DNA of 64,000 nt from Gerris lacustris (Eukaryota > Arthropoda > Insecta > Hemiptera > Gerridae). The position numbers and the translations under genes are program-made. How positions within the stretch are numbered: position 1 is the stretch's first letter; every line of letters starts with the position of its first letter. The notes below the pieces were generated by a model that did not search any database, was not told where the DNA came from, and saw only the letters and a list, made by a program, of their open reading frames with translations. Location: contig OX578280.1 in NCBI GenBank assembly GCA_951217055.1, forward strand, positions 64,303,633 through 64,367,632, given 5' to 3'. Of the stretch, positions 33,827-44,782 are shown in pieces.

Positions 33827-34443
33827 TCGGTCCGAGACAACTCAGACAAACTTTCTCATATACAAGTTTATAATTTCTTTGCTCAGTTTACCTCCATTTA
33901 TTAATTTTCGTATGTACATTTAATTATTATTGAACATTTCATGAATATTTATCATAAAAATAACTTCCCCTGCGGGGGGAATCGAACCCGGGCTCTCTCC
34001 GTCCGCGTTTTAAGCTATTTTCTCAGGAACTAGATTTTTCCCGGGAAAACGGCTTATATCGTTAGATTCGTATTTAAATGGACTACATTTTAGAATTTTT
34101 TAATCAAAATCGTCGGAACCGTTTTCGAGAAATATTTTTTTTTCACGTTTTTTCAGAGTTATTGGGGGGTAGCGCCCCCAAATTTAGAGCTAAAATTCAT
34201 TTCTCGATTTCGCCTCGGGGTATGGTTTTTCTGAACATGTATGCCAAATTTCGTCAAAATCGGCCCAGTAGTTTAGGCTCCAGGCGTCTGCACAGACGAC
34301 AGACGACAGACGACAGACGACGGACAGACATATTTTAAAAACCACTTTTTTGGACTCAGGGGACCTCAAAACGTGTAAATCCATCAAAATCTCAAAATCG
34401 AATTTTCGCGCCATCACAATACTTTCTCTTTATATGAGAAAGT
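33827..34443 (+). mobile_element. Family D repeat, complete copy D1
   Basis: The element is 617 bp. It starts TCGGTCCGAGACAACTCAGA and contains the complement of a tRNA B box (GGGGAATCGAACCCGGGCTC). Next come CCAAATTTCGTCAAAATCGG and a GACAGACGACAGACGACAGA microsatellite. It ends in a hairpin ACTTTCTC-tttatat-GAGAAAGT (34421-34443). The sequence ACTTTCTCATATA near the left end (33849) is an inverted match of TATATGAGAAAGT at the right end. Seven other copies lie in this window. Short open frames on both strands are chance. The end structure suggests a non-autonomous rolling-circle (Helentron-associated) element, which is inference. Confidence 0.7.
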
Positions 34444-34449
34444 AAAAAT

Positions 34450-34855
34450 CAATATGGAAAATAACATTTTACAGAACGCAACTTGAATAAATTCTAAATT
34501 GTTCTAAATGTATTTTACCTCCTTTTTTTTTAATTATCTGTTTTCCATGTTAATTCTGGAAAGAGAAGATAAGATTTAATCAATTTTCTTTCAATTTCTT
34601 TTCGCTTGATCAATTAAAATAAGGAGGTAACGTTTTAAAATAATTGGAATTTCTTACAATTTTTTTTTGAGTCTAAAAAGAAAAACGTGCTCTTGAAAAA
34701 AGCTTTTTTTCTTTCTTATGTTTAAACTTAAGTAAAATCCTTGTGATGAATCGACAACGGAACAAAATATAAGATGAAAAACAAACAAACAAAAGCAGAA
34801 ATACAGGATACTCAGATATTCTTTGCATTTCGAATAATGCTGAAAATGGCTCAGA
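34450..34855. other. AT-rich sequence, nothing identified
   Basis: Nothing recognised between family D copy D1 and the 29-bp minisatellite. Confidence 0.4.
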
Positions 34856-34859
34856 GAAA

Positions 34860-35060
34860 TAGAGAGAGATTAAGATTGAGAGGTTAAGTAGTGAGGAAAG
34901 AGATAGAGCTGGTAAAATTGCGAGGAAAGAGATAGAGATGGTAAAATGTTGAGGAAAGATACTGAGATTGTGAAAATAGTGAGGAGAGAGATAGAGATGG
35001 TAAAATAGTGAGGAGAAAGAAATATATGGTAAACTAGAGAGGAGAGAAAGAGATCTTGGC
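34860..35060. repeat. 29-bp minisatellite, about seven copies
   Basis: The unit is AGGAAAGAGATAGAGATGGT plus AAAATAGTG. The 181-codon minus-strand frame across it (34673-35218) is Leu/Ser-rich, with no domain, because of this repeat. I do not regard it as a gene. Confidence 0.85.
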
Positions 35061-35350
35061 AGAAAAAGAGCTATAGGGAGACCCTCCCTTCCCCCTTTAA
35101 TAGAAGAATGAATAAGTAAAAGATTAAAAGCAAATAATAAGAACATTAGAGAGTGTTTAATGGGAAATTCACTACAGACAATGACATGAAAATTATTCGC
35201 TACATTTTCATTAATCAAATTTAATCATCAATGTAAAGAAAGAAAAAAATAATTAAGAAGATAAAAAAAATCCGTCAAGTACTTGCCAGCAAGTTACTAA
35301 AATGGTTTCTTCGGTCATAAGAATTCATTAGTATTATTTATTTATTTTTT

Positions 35351-35538
35351 AACAAAAATATGTATTTTAATTTAAATCAAATTATAATTATTATTAACTA
35401 CGGGAAACAGACAGAGAAAAATAGACTCCAGCGCGGGGATTTGAACCACCGGCCTCTATATTTCCAGTATAGCGCTCTAACCAACTAAGCTACGCAGGAG
35501 AATGAATTTCTCTGACGTTAAACAAAAATATGTATTTT
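35351..35538 (-). mobile_element. tRNA-derived SINE family C with 18-bp target duplication
   Basis: The SINE body is 35369-35520, flanked by AACAAAAATATGTATTTT at 35351-35368 and 35521-35538. On the minus strand the head folds like a tRNA: CTCCTGC acceptor, TAGCTTAGTTGGTTAGAGC D arm, CTATA-CTGGAAA-TATAG anticodon arm (anticodon GGA) and GTGGTTCAAATCC T arm. A conserved tail follows (TCTATTTTTCTCTGTCTGTT). The acceptor and T stems have mismatches and a long variable arm is lacking, so it is not a working tRNA-Ser gene. Other copies lie at 38885 and 49960. Confidence 0.85.
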
Positions 35539-35599
35539 TCACTTTTAAGAAACAAGGTGTGCATATATTATCCTTTACTATCTTCGGTATGCACTTATT

Positions 35600-36213
35600 A
35601 AATTCATTTAGGGGTAAAAAGGCCGACATTTTGGAAACAAGATACATTTTTGTTAACCAAATTTCAATACCTTTATAATGATACCCAACTTCGATTTTTC
35701 AAATCACAAAAATTCTGGGGCCCCCTAGTTTCGGCCCCCTAAAAATTCTAAAATTTCACTTATTTTAGATCAACTCCCGGAAATTTTATTGGACCTCAGA
35801 GATATATATTTATGTCTTTTTGCCTTATTTTAGGACATATCCTAATGGGGTAGTGCAGGGGGGTCACATTTTGGGTTTGTTTGAATTTTTTGGGGGGTAA
35901 AATGGCCGCCATTTTGGAAACGCAATACATATTTGTAATCTACATTTCAATACCTTTGAAATGATACCCAACATGAAAATAACAAAAAATATAATATATT
36001 CCGATCTATTCGCATTTGATCGCAGATCGCAGAAAATTGGAGTTTTTAAGTTCGCAATGGGTTTTCTGTTTTTGGGCAAAAAAGTTTAACTTATATACCA
36101 AATTCCAAGTCTATAGCTTCAGTAGGTCGGGTGATATATTCCAAGATGCGACGGACGGACGGACGGACGAACTACCAAAAGCATAAGGGTTTCTAGGACG
36201 ACCTCGAAACCCT
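35600..36213 (+). mobile_element. Family F repeat
   Basis: It contains a diverged direct duplication (AAAATGGCCGCCATTTTGGA-type block near 35612 and 35892, each ending ATGATACCCAAC). Near its 3' end are CCAAATTCCAAGTCTATAGC, GGACGGACGGACGGACGAAC (36152-36171) and a terminal hairpin AGGGTTTC-taggacgacctc-GAAACCCT (36186-36213). The layout of diverged sensor-like motif, GACG microsatellite and hairpin parallels families D and E although the sequences differ. The left boundary is uncertain. Confidence 0.55.
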
Positions 36214-36307
36214 AAAAAGATAATTAACTCAAAATTATTTATTTTTTAGATACAAGAGAAATGATAGAGCTTTAGAGTTTAAACAATCAATGTAATGTGA
36301 AAATAGT

Positions 36308-36352
36308 GTGCCAATAATGTGCCACATAGCTTCCCCCCGTCCTATGATGTTT
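36308..36352 (+). mobile_element. Family E left-end fragment
   Basis: TGTGCCAATAATGTGCCACATAGCTTCC-like sequence followed by CGTCCTATGATGTTTT is the left end of family E. The rest is missing, and a family D copy starts 80 bp on. Confidence 0.6.
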
Positions 36353-36429
36353 TGCTTTTACGACCCATTATTGTCTAATTTATTTAATTTCTCCCCCTTT
36401 TTTAATCTGACAACATTGTTTTGTTTCTT

Positions 36430-37018
36430 ACTTTCTCTAAGTACTAAGAGAAAGTATTGTGATAGCACGAAAATTCGATATTATGATTTTGATGGATTTA
36501 CACGTTTTGAGGTCCCCTGAGTCCAAAAATGTGTGTTTTAAAAAAATAAAAAATAAAATATATATCCTATCAGTCGTCTGTGTGTGCAGACGTCTGCAGC
36601 CTAAACTAATGGGCCGATTTTGACGAAATTTGGCTCACAAGTTTAGAAAAATCATACCTCTAAGAAAAATCGAGAAATGAATTTTAGCTCCAAATGTGGG
36701 GGCACTACCACCCACCAACACTGAAAAACCGTGAACGAAATCACTTCTCGAAAACGGTTTCGACGATTTTGATTAAAAAGTTAAAAAATGTAGTCTATTT
36801 AAATACAAATCTAACGATATAAGTCGTTTTCCTTTACACGCGGACGGAGAGAGGCCGGGTTCGATTCCTCGCCAAGAAGATGTTATTTTTATGATACATT
36901 TTAATAAAATGTTCAATAACAATTATATTTACTAACGAAAAATATTAATTGGAAAATACTTGGCTAGGTAATTATGAACTCGTAAATGAGAAAGTTTGTC
37001 TGAGTTATCTCGGACCGA
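36430..37018 (-). mobile_element. Family D repeat, complete copy D2
   Basis: In plus-strand order it starts with the terminal hairpin (ACTTTCTC-taagtacta-GAGAAAGT) and includes CGATTTTGACGAAATTTGGC. It holds a tRNA B-box-like GGGTTCGATTCCTCG near 36858 and ends GTTATCTCGGACCGA at 37018. The microsatellite is short here (GTCGTCTGTGTGTGCAGACG). Confidence 0.7.
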
Positions 37019-37024
37019 TTTTTT

Positions 37025-38610
37025 ACATTGATAAACATATCAATTTCGCAATCGTCAAAATATTTATTTTTATGCGATTAACTTTATTTTAAACTCATTC
37101 TTTAATTTTTACGAATAATTTATTCTTGATGCATGAATTTGGTGTAATTAAATAAATCAAAATTAGTTGATTTTCATTTGTTTATATAAATAAACCAAAT
37201 AAGAGCAATTTTTACAGATCATTTTGTTATGTTTTCTAAAAATCAAATCCTTATCCCCCCCCCCCCCCCTTAGCGTTTTATTTTATTTCTCGATTGCGAA
37301 AATCAAAAGATGAAATATTAAGTCTTTTAAAGAAATAGAAATTAAATAAAAAATATACATACATTGAGAGAGAAAAAAAAATGCATAATAGATCTAACGT
37401 ATTTTAATTGGTGAAACCTTATTATGAAGTACATAATAATGATATTTTTTTCCATCTCAGTCATATTATAGACTCAAAATATATTCCTGCATTTTCATCC
37501 TTATAATTTAAATTGATGAATTTAAGTTTTAATTTAAAATTTATTTAGAATATCGAATTACTTTTTTAATTAGAGGATTCTACATTCAAACATCAGGTAA
37601 TTAATTCTTCAATAAATTAAATTAAATTAATTATTTATTGATTTGGTTAATTTAATGGTCATTTCGCTGGAAATCATTGTCTACTTTTTATTGATGCCCC
37701 CCCCCCCCCCCCCTTTCTTATTTTATTATTATGTTAATTATTAGTCATGAATTTCCATTATTTTGAACCTTCATAGTAATATAATTCTTATTATTTTAAA
37801 CTTTCTAAAGAACGCAAGCAATTTCTCTTTGTAAATTCATTGCATTTAAAAAAAAATTGTTTTAATATGTTTTTACTGTTAACATGACTTCTTAAGTGAA
37901 CTGTTAAGACTTTTAAGTTAAGAAGATGTAAGGACTTAACGTCTTAAGTCTTAAAGTAAATAATTATTGTTTATATTCTTCTTTCATTCTATTTCTAAAG
38001 GTTTCAGTTTAAACAAATATACTAATCTCTTACTTTAAGAAAAACAATTAAATTAATTTAATTTAATGTATTAATTTAAATAAAATTTTAATTTATGACA
38101 GTCAAAAGAATTTACAAATAACCATAATTTATTCAAGAAAGATGACTCTCAAGAAGAAAGTTTATCGGCCTATAGAAAGTTAATCGCTTGGCTTAGTTAT
38201 TCTTGTAATTGTAACATTAATTTTTACTTTAAATACTTTTATTACTACGTTTTTATTAGCTTGCTTTCTTGTTTGTTTGTTTGTTTGTTTGTTTGTCCGG
38301 TACAAATCTGGCAATCGATTTCTAACTAACTTCCCGAATAGCTAGACATTTGCAACTTTTAGCATAACTCAGAACACGATGACAATGCATTATTTTAATA
38401 CTTTTAGCTTTCTTTCAGCAGAATTTAATTGGTTTTCAGAAAATTTTGCTGTACGGAAAGTTAGTTCGGAAAAAATCCGCAAGTTATTTTATTTGTTTTG
38501 CCATATCCCATATTTACGCAATCTTCATTTTGCCGGGTCTCAAATTTGTGATAGATAAACATTGAATGACAGCAAAACAGGAAATATCGATTATATTATT
38601 TATATTTTTT
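37025..38610. other. Very AT-rich sequence with two poly-C runs
   Basis: C15 at 37255-37269 and C17 at 37697-37713 are the only striking features. A GTTT microsatellite lies at 38271-38297, followed by GGCAATCGATTTCTAACTAA. No frame was recognised. Confidence 0.4.
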
Positions 38611-38616
38611 CAAATA

Positions 38617-38735
38617 TATCGATGGCACACTTTAGATTTGGTCTAGGGGAGATCCGTTGTACAAAGATTTGTCCTTTTATATAGGTTTAAGATCAGCTCT
38701 CTAGATGGTTGTCATTTATGTGAAGTAAATAAATT
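38617..38735 (+). repeat. Dispersed repeat family I, copy I1
   Basis: ATATATCGATGGCACACTTTAGATT, GAGATCCGTTGTACAAAGAT and TTAAGATCAGCTCTCTAGAT match, in inverted orientation, the copy at 56643-56768 over about 120 bp. Confidence 0.65.
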
Positions 38736-38884
38736 CGGAACTACTTTTTTTTTTCACTAACATTATATATTGTGTAACAATAATAATTATATTATCAACA
38801 TTACATACAATTCAACAGAAAATTTAAAAAAGTAGTATATAAAAAGTTCTTTTTATCTTGAAATTATTTATATATCATTATTAC

Positions 38885-39010
38885 AATTAAAGACGGTATA
38901 CAGGAAGAGAAACATAGACTCCGGCGCCGGGAGTTGAACTACGGTCCTCCGTATTTCCAGCAGAGCGATCTAAACAATAAACTATACCGGAGGATATTTC
39001 TTCTCTGTCT
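38885..39010 (-). mobile_element. SINE family C, second copy
   Basis: GAAACATAGACTCCGGCGCC, GAACTACGGTCCTCCGTATTTCCAG and AACAATAAACTATACCGGAG correspond to the tail, T arm, anticodon arm and D arm of the copy at 35369, with more changes. A further tail-only fragment lies near 39361-39405. Confidence 0.65.
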
Positions 39011-39699
39011 GAAGCGATTGATTATAATATTACCCATTACGCATTAGATAGATGCGATAGATTACCCATTATTTAGCTTACATTTTTTTCCAAAATTACT
39101 AGGGGTCGAAATTTAGTACTAGTAGTAATAGTAAATTTATTGCTATAGTAGTAATAGTAAATTTAATACTATATTAGTAATAGTAAATTTAGTACTAGTA
39201 GTAATACTATATATAGTAGTAATTTAATTCTAATTTACTGCAGAATTAGACAACAGAAATCACGCTAGGATCTTACCATTTGGCACCTTATTCACTCTTT
39301 ATAGACAAGTTATTAAGTTGCTCATAATATGAGAAGTGTAATAAAAATCAAATTATAGTTAAAGACGGGAGGGAGACAAAGAAAAATAGAATCCGAAGCG
39401 AGATAGGGGAAAATTTTAGGGCAAAATATGACACTTTACTTTTAATTTTTATTTTAATTTAAATCAAATTATATTTCCGTAGTATGAAAACTACCAAAAA
39501 CTTAAAAAATTGAATTTTAATTTTTATTAGGGTATAATAACTTCGTCAAACCAAGAGTTAAACATATCATAACCCAACAAGGCACGTTTTTAGCTAATAG
39601 TTGACAGGGAGTGCCTTACACACGTGTGTTCACACGTGGGTTGGGGGTAGTGGGGGAACGCGTAGAGTCAAAGAAATTGGTGTGCGCTTGACAGGTGTG

Positions 39700-39763
39700 G
39701 CCTGACGGTTCAGCGAGAAGGACGGTAAATCGGGAGACGGATAATCGGGGGTCTACTGTAATA
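39700..39763 (+). mobile_element. Possible pogo-like DNA transposon right end
   Basis: GGATAATCGGGGGTCTACTG is followed by TA. The complement (CAGTAGACCCCCGATTATCC) resembles the ends of pogo/Tigger-type elements of insects, which duplicate TA. The GC-richer stretch 39595-39763 may belong to it. No matching left end was found. Confidence 0.45.
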
Positions 39764-39764
39764 A

Positions 39765-40165
39765 TGATAAAATAAAACTTTCTAAAACAGTAAATTTTTC
39801 CCTCTTTTCGCTTCCCAAATAAATCTAATGAGAAAGAAACTAAAGATTTTCTATTTATGGTTAGATAAATTCTATTATAAAGTAAGTCAAAGGAAAGGGA
39901 GATCTTATTCTGTTTATAAAAGATAATATGATGTACAAAGCCACAGAAAGAACTATTTTAACGACATAATGTAGTTATTTTTTATTCTCTTTATATGGTT
40001 TATCTTGTTAGTGAGTTTTCGACATTAGGTTTCGGGACATAATGCATTACAATATTTTTATGTCTTTGATAATATATTCTCTCTATTTAGATATCATTTA
40101 TATTTAAGTAAAATGTATTTTAAGTAAAATGTTTGTGTCTATAATTCTATATTATTAAAATGTTT
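39765..40165. other. AT-rich sequence, nothing identified
   Basis: No frame, repeat boundary or RNA gene was recognised. Confidence 0.4.
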
Positions 40166-40167
40166 TG

Positions 40168-40335
40168 CTAATTTAATCTAAACGCACAAAATATAGAACT
40201 TTTAAGTTCCCTTTCCTCGTAGGGAGGGGGGAGGGTCCCAAATCCCAAATCCAGTCCAAATCTCCCCCCCCCCCCTCCCTACGAGGATAGGGAACTTGAG
40301 AGTTCTATATTTGTCTAGATTAATAAAGGAGAGGA
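40168..40335. repeat. Small foldback element, ~70-bp arms
   Basis: TATAGAACTTTTAAGTTCCC and CCTCGTAGGGAGGGGGG on the left are matched in inverted form by CCCCCCCTCCCTACGAGG and GGGAACTTGAGAGTTCTATA on the right, with TTAATCTA / TAGATTAA further out. The loop is about 25 bp. The class is unknown. Confidence 0.75.
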
Positions 40336-40511
40336 TAAAGACCTCTGGAGTCCAGCCACAGCAACGCATGCGTATCATTTAGCCAATCAGGTTGTCAAGC
40401 CAGCAAGATCACGGCTCTTTGTGACATTCTTTTCTCGCCTGTATTAAATATAAAAATAACCACTTAATCATGTTAAGTTTCATTGTTAGTTTAGGATAAA
40501 AAGTGGTAGAG

Positions 40512-40761
40512 TGTATTAGGGTACTTCTTTAGATTGTTACTCCCTTATGTCGTCTTTAGAATATAAATGACTGACTAAATAACTACTATGACAAAGGGAT
40601 GTTTAGTCCAATATACTATGGGACAAAGGAATATTACACTTCTGTTATTATAAGGGAGTAACAGCCTAAAGAAGAACATTCCGTAACCTTCTTTAGATTG
40701 TTATACTCCCATTTGATTTTTATAGAAGGGGAGTAACAATCTAAAGAAGTGCCTTTATTAG
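40512..40761. mobile_element. hAT-type MITE, complete second copy
   Basis: The element is 40520-40753 (234 bp), with the same ends and internal inverted terminal motif as the copy at 24192. The 8-bp flanks are TGTATTAG (40512-40519) and TTTATTAG (40754-40761), seven of eight identical, so this insertion is somewhat older. Confidence 0.85.
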
Positions 40762-41084
40762 ACTCTATTCCACTTTTTATCTTACACAAGCTATGAAACT
40801 TATCATGATTAAGTTTATTTAATATTACACTGGTGGGGTGATAGGTGCTAATCTCACCTTCCTATACGTATTACACTATTACTATACCCCTATAAGAACC
40901 TTAAACAACCACCCGCACACCTTCTTTTTAACTATTGTTAATATATCACTTCACTACAGAAATACTTCTGCTTCTATCACATTGACATTTTCATGCCATT
41001 TTCAAATGCATTGTACTATTTAATATTGAACGTAAGATATTAATTGCTGAAACATTGTTTTTTCTTTTTAAAAAAAATTTAGAT

Positions 41085-41220
41085 CTGATTTAATGGATTT
41101 AGCGATCCTTATAACATCATGGTGATGTTGCTGTTATGTTTACTGAAAAAGATTATTTGTGAAAAAATGTTTGGCTCATGTCGAATAGATGAATTTAGAA
41201 TATTTTCCCATCCAATTATA
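41085..41220 (+). mobile_element. Family E middle fragment
   Basis: TTAGCGATCCTTATAACATC, TTGCTGTTATGTTTACTGAAAAAG-like and AAAAAATGTTTGGCTC match the block at 19718-19810 in copy E3. Confidence 0.55.
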
Positions 41221-41221
41221 T

Positions 41222-41730
41222 ACATCATATCCGCATATTGGTTTTCCTCTTGATGGTCCCTTAGCTTTTGGATAACAAATCCCTGGTGTATGCCTTTTGG
41301 CTTAAAATCTTAAGTAGAACGGATATTTTCCTGCCTTTCTGGATATAATTGGCAATGAAAAACTTTTCCAATCGCTCTTGATAAACGCTCTTACACTTCA
41401 ATCCTATCGAATTCTCTTGTAGACCCAATCACTGTCATTTTAGATTTTACCTTTTAAGATCCTTCGCTCATTCTACTCCTGCAAAAACTTTTCCTTGATT
41501 CATTTTTCCAAGTCAACACTAAAAGAATTTAGTTAAAATAATAGACAAGTACTGTCAGACGTTCGTGAAAATTAGGCCGCAGATTATATTACACATTTCT
41601 TCTGCGCACACTGATTCCACTCTCACCTGCAATGCGCGACAATTATAAATATTACTCAATATGAAGTTCTAGGTCTTCCGGTGGTGACCGCGTGGAGTAG
41701 GGTTTTGGTTTCGATATTCTCCGAATACAT
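41222..41730. other. Unique sequence, nothing identified
   Basis: No coding frame or repeat boundary was recognised upstream of the RTE-like 3' tail. Confidence 0.35.
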
Positions 41731-42690
41731 ACATACATACATCCCTGGTGCTACAGCTCTCGAAGAGCCTGGACCTGCAACACAGTTTGCTTTCAGAGGT
41801 ATCTATCCTGGGCCATAGTCCTCCACCTTCTTACTCCCAGGCGTCGGAGGTCGTCCTCAACTTGGTCGTTCCACCGAAGTCTTGGGCGCCCTCTTAACCT
41901 TCTTCCTCCTGGGTTTCCTTTGAAGACCTTCTTAGGAGCTCTTCCGGCATCCTCTCCACGTGGCCCAACCATCTCAATTTTCCTTTACGGATTTCACAAA
42001 CTATATCTGGTCTACCATACATTTGATACAACTCCCTGTTGTACCGTGTTCTCCATTGACCCTCTTCACACACTGGTCCATAAATGCGTCGTAGAACCTT
42101 CCTTTCCCAGCTTCGTAGCAGTTCTTTATCTCTGTTGGTCAATGTCCATGACTCCGAGCCATAGAGAACAACTGGTCTAATGATGGCAAGGTAAACTCGG
42201 ATTTTGGTATCTCGGCTAATAATACTGCTTTTCATTACCCTCAGGAGTGAAAAATAGCTTCTATTACCTGCTACCAATCTAGTCTGTATCTCCTGGGTTA
42301 CACTATTATTGCTAGTTAAAATTGATCCGAGATATTTGAAATTATTTGCATTTTTAAACTTATCTTCACCAAGTTCTACCTGTACTGGGGGTATGTTGGC
42401 TCTACGAGTCATCAAAATGTACTCTGTCTTATCCTTGTTTATCTCTAGGCCTACTTCCCGTGCTGCTTGCTTAAGCACTTCATAACCCTCTTGTAGTGGC
42501 CTTTTGGCTCTTGCTATTAACCCGACATCATCAGCAAAAGCAAGAGTTTGTAATTGTCGATTAAATAAAGTTCCACCAGGGTTTGAAGGGATTCTTCTTA
42601 TGGCTTGTTCCAACACCAGGTTAAAAAGCAGAGGTGATAAGACGTCACCTTGTCTTAGACCTTGGTTTATCTGATGTTTCGCCGAAGCCT
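41731..42690 (-). pseudogene. RTE-like LINE, 5'-truncated, reverse transcriptase C-terminal half
   Basis: On the minus strand the frame gives GLRQGDVLSPLLFNLVLEQA near 42680-42600, the catalytic FADDVGLIAR near 42540, and a thumb with LGSILTSNN. A C-terminal region follows with YGSESWTLTNRDKELLRSWE and RWLGHVERMPEELL. The order and spacing fit RTE-related reverse transcriptases common in arthropods. The 240-codon open frame at 41894-42616 keeps both catalytic Asp residues and is the best preserved LINE piece here. The copy ends in an ATGT microsatellite (41732-41745 complement), typical of RTE 3' ends. It lacks the endonuclease and first part of the domain, so it is a dead-on-arrival copy. 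Confidence 0.8.
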
Positions 42691-42699
42691 AAGTAATAT

Positions 42700-43370
42700 T
42701 TCTCAAATTTGGTTTCAAATATTTTAATAAAAAAAATAAACATAATTCCGGTGAGATCCTATTATAATATTATAGATATTTTTTTAAATTTCAGAATTAA
42801 TTTATTTAATTCAATTTATTTATTTTTTAAAAAATCTTCATTGGTCGCTCACTTATGGAGAAAGTTTTTGTTTTGATTTGAAACAAGGAGGAATGGTGTA
42901 TTTTTAGTTACCTATCGTAATTGTTCAACATATAATATATAATTTGATCATTTGTTTTTAGTTTTATACAATATGAACCAAAGATTTAATTTTAATAGAT
43001 AATGATAAGAAAAAAACCTAACTTAACGTTATTATTTTTGATTTCTTTAAAATGGGGGATTGTTTCAAAATGTTAATTACTGTTATATTTGTATTAGCAG
43101 AAAGTTTGTGTTATTAGCAGAATAATAATATAACCCAGTCCTGTAATGACCTAGACCTAGGCGTTTGAACGGGACTAAAACAAACCAAAAAAAAAAAATG
43201 ACAGAAGATGATCTTTGTAATATTAAAATGTAATATTGACTACAACTTATTACACTTTTTAGCCATCCATCACTTATATATAAAAAAAATAAATTAAGAT
43301 GTAACACTTATATTCTGAAATCTATCTCATCTCTTTATTATGTTACGCATTATGTGTCTAGTTATAAGTT
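42700..43370. other. AT-rich sequence, SINE-like scrap
   Basis: CCTGTAATGACCTAGACC near 43140 followed by GGACTAAAACAAACCAAAAA resembles the 3' end of the tRNA-like element at 54555-54775. Nothing else was recognised. Confidence 0.3.
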
Positions 43371-43373
43371 GCG

Positions 43374-43405
43374 AGGGTGTCATGTGCCACACTAATTGAG
43401 AAACT
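43374..43405 (-). mobile_element. Family E left-end fragment
   Basis: CATGTGCCACACTAATTGAG is the complement of the family's left end. It abuts the probable LTR that starts near 43430. Confidence 0.5.
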
Positions 43406-43611
43406 TTTTTTTAGCATTTCTTTATTGCTTGTCAATCAAAACTGGTGGGAAAAACAATGTTTTAGGGGTTACCTACTGTATAAAGGCGAGCTACTTCCAA
43501 AATTAAGTTAGTCAGTAATCTGAAGAATAGCAGCGGAAGTGGAGTTGATATCAATTAGATAATAAAAACGGAAGCCTCTCCACAAAATAAGTTTTATTAA
43601 CCAAAACTAGC

Positions 43612-43635
43612 TTTCGGCCTCTCGGCCATCATCAG
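43612..43635 (-). ncRNA. Hammerhead-ribozyme-like core in the left terminal repeat
   Basis: On the minus strand the motif is CTGATGA + TGGCCGAGAGGCC + GAAA, the two conserved core segments around a 4-bp stem II with a GAGA loop. Hammerhead ribozymes are known in the terminal repeats of Penelope-like elements. Stems I and III and the cleavage site could not be fixed with confidence. Confidence 0.5.
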
Positions 43636-43803
43636 TGCCTACAATGACAGTATAAACAATGATATATAAGTACTAACATATTATAAAAAGAAACAGAGCA
43701 CAGTAAAATGTTAAAATAGAATAAAAAATAAAATATTAGGTAACAATAAATTTTATAAAGAGTAAATTTAAATTAAATAGTAAATAGTAAATAGATACCC
43801 TGG

Positions 43804-44517
43804 ACCCAAAAAATGGCTGTTTTCCACTCACTAATCGAAAGATTATTAAATTTCCCTCTTTCACCTTCAGCTTATAATAGAGAAAAGGCTACTATAGCCC
43901 ACATAGCGTGCTCCAACGGCTACGATTCTACCATTGTAGATAAACTCATTCGTAAAAAGAAACACAGAAGAGTTCTTGCGACTATTCGCACTGAACTAGA
44001 GTCCGTGCCCCAATCTAGACGCTGGTGCACCTTGCCTTATGTAGGTGAGTTTATAGAAAAAATGCTACGTCTTCTAAGGAAACACGAAATAGCCATCGCG
44101 TTAAGATCATCTGGTTCCCTTAGAAGCATACTTTCTCGCCCTAAGGACAAGGTAGACCTTTTGGACCGTAGCGGGGTTTACTTGTTAAAGTGCGGTATTT
44201 GGTCATCGTCCTATGTGGGCCAAACCGGGCGTCGTTTTCGAACCAGGGTCAGTTAACATCTGAGGAACTCGGACAGCCGTTTCTTCGCACATCTCCAAGA
44301 TACAGGTCACCAACAGGGACAGCACGAAGTGGCGTTGCTACATTTTACGGCTAAAGGTCCTAAACCTAACTCCCTGGAGAGTCTGGAGATTCGAAGAAAC
44401 CTAGCAATTGTGGGGGATTTGTCCCTCAATGAGAGGGGGGAATGCGGATCTTCTATCCTGCTGGACACGCTTAGTCATATTCCCCGCCCTCCAGTCTGTT
44501 ATTTGTCTCTACTCTGA
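43804..44517 (+). pseudogene. Penelope-like ORF: reverse transcriptase end plus GIY-YIG endonuclease, one nonsense codon
   Basis: The frame begins abruptly at WTQKMAVFHSLIERL, the C-terminal part of a Penelope-type reverse transcriptase, and continues through NGY and TLPYVGEFIEKMLRLLRKH. The GIY-YIG endonuclease follows: GVY at residues 121-123 and YVG at 134-136 counted from the ATG at 43813, then GQTGRRFRTR. A TAA stop at 44254-44256 falls where Glu is usual. The same frame then continues with HLRNSDSRFFAHLQDTGH up to a stop at 44515. Apart from this one stop the 3' part is open, so the copy is fairly young. The endonuclease nicks the target for retrotransposition. The fingers and palm are missing, so it is inactive. 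Confidence 0.85.
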
Positions 44518-44758
44518 CTCCACGTCGGGTTTTTTCTTTACCTTTTACCGGTAATTTATTTTTATTTTTATTAATTTGTATTCTCATTTTAAATTTTATG
44601 ACCCCACCCCCCTTTTTTTATTAAATTTACTCTTTATAAAATTTATTGTTACTTAATATTTTATTTTTTATTCTATTTTAACCTTTTACTGTGCTCTGTT
44701 TCTTTTTATAATATGTTAGTACTTATATATATCATTGTTTATACTGCCATTGTAGGCA

Positions 44759-44782
44759 CTGATGATGGCCGAGAGGCCGAAA
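44759..44782 (+). ncRNA. Hammerhead-ribozyme-like core in the right terminal repeat
   Basis: CTGATGA + TGGCCGAGAGGCC + GAAA, identical to the left copy in the core. The sequence after GAAA differs at one base between the arms (TCTAG against GCTAG in the left arm). AGTTTT and AAAACT just downstream could form a short stem III. Confidence 0.5.

Noticed and set aside
34078..34417. Open frames on both strands in family D (also 57352-57851)
   Set aside because: They recur only because the repeat is conserved; frames end at different points in different copies and contain no domain.
34673..35218. 181-codon minus-strand open frame
   Set aside because: Leu/Ser/Phe-rich with no domain, running through a 29-bp minisatellite; frame openness follows from the repeat.
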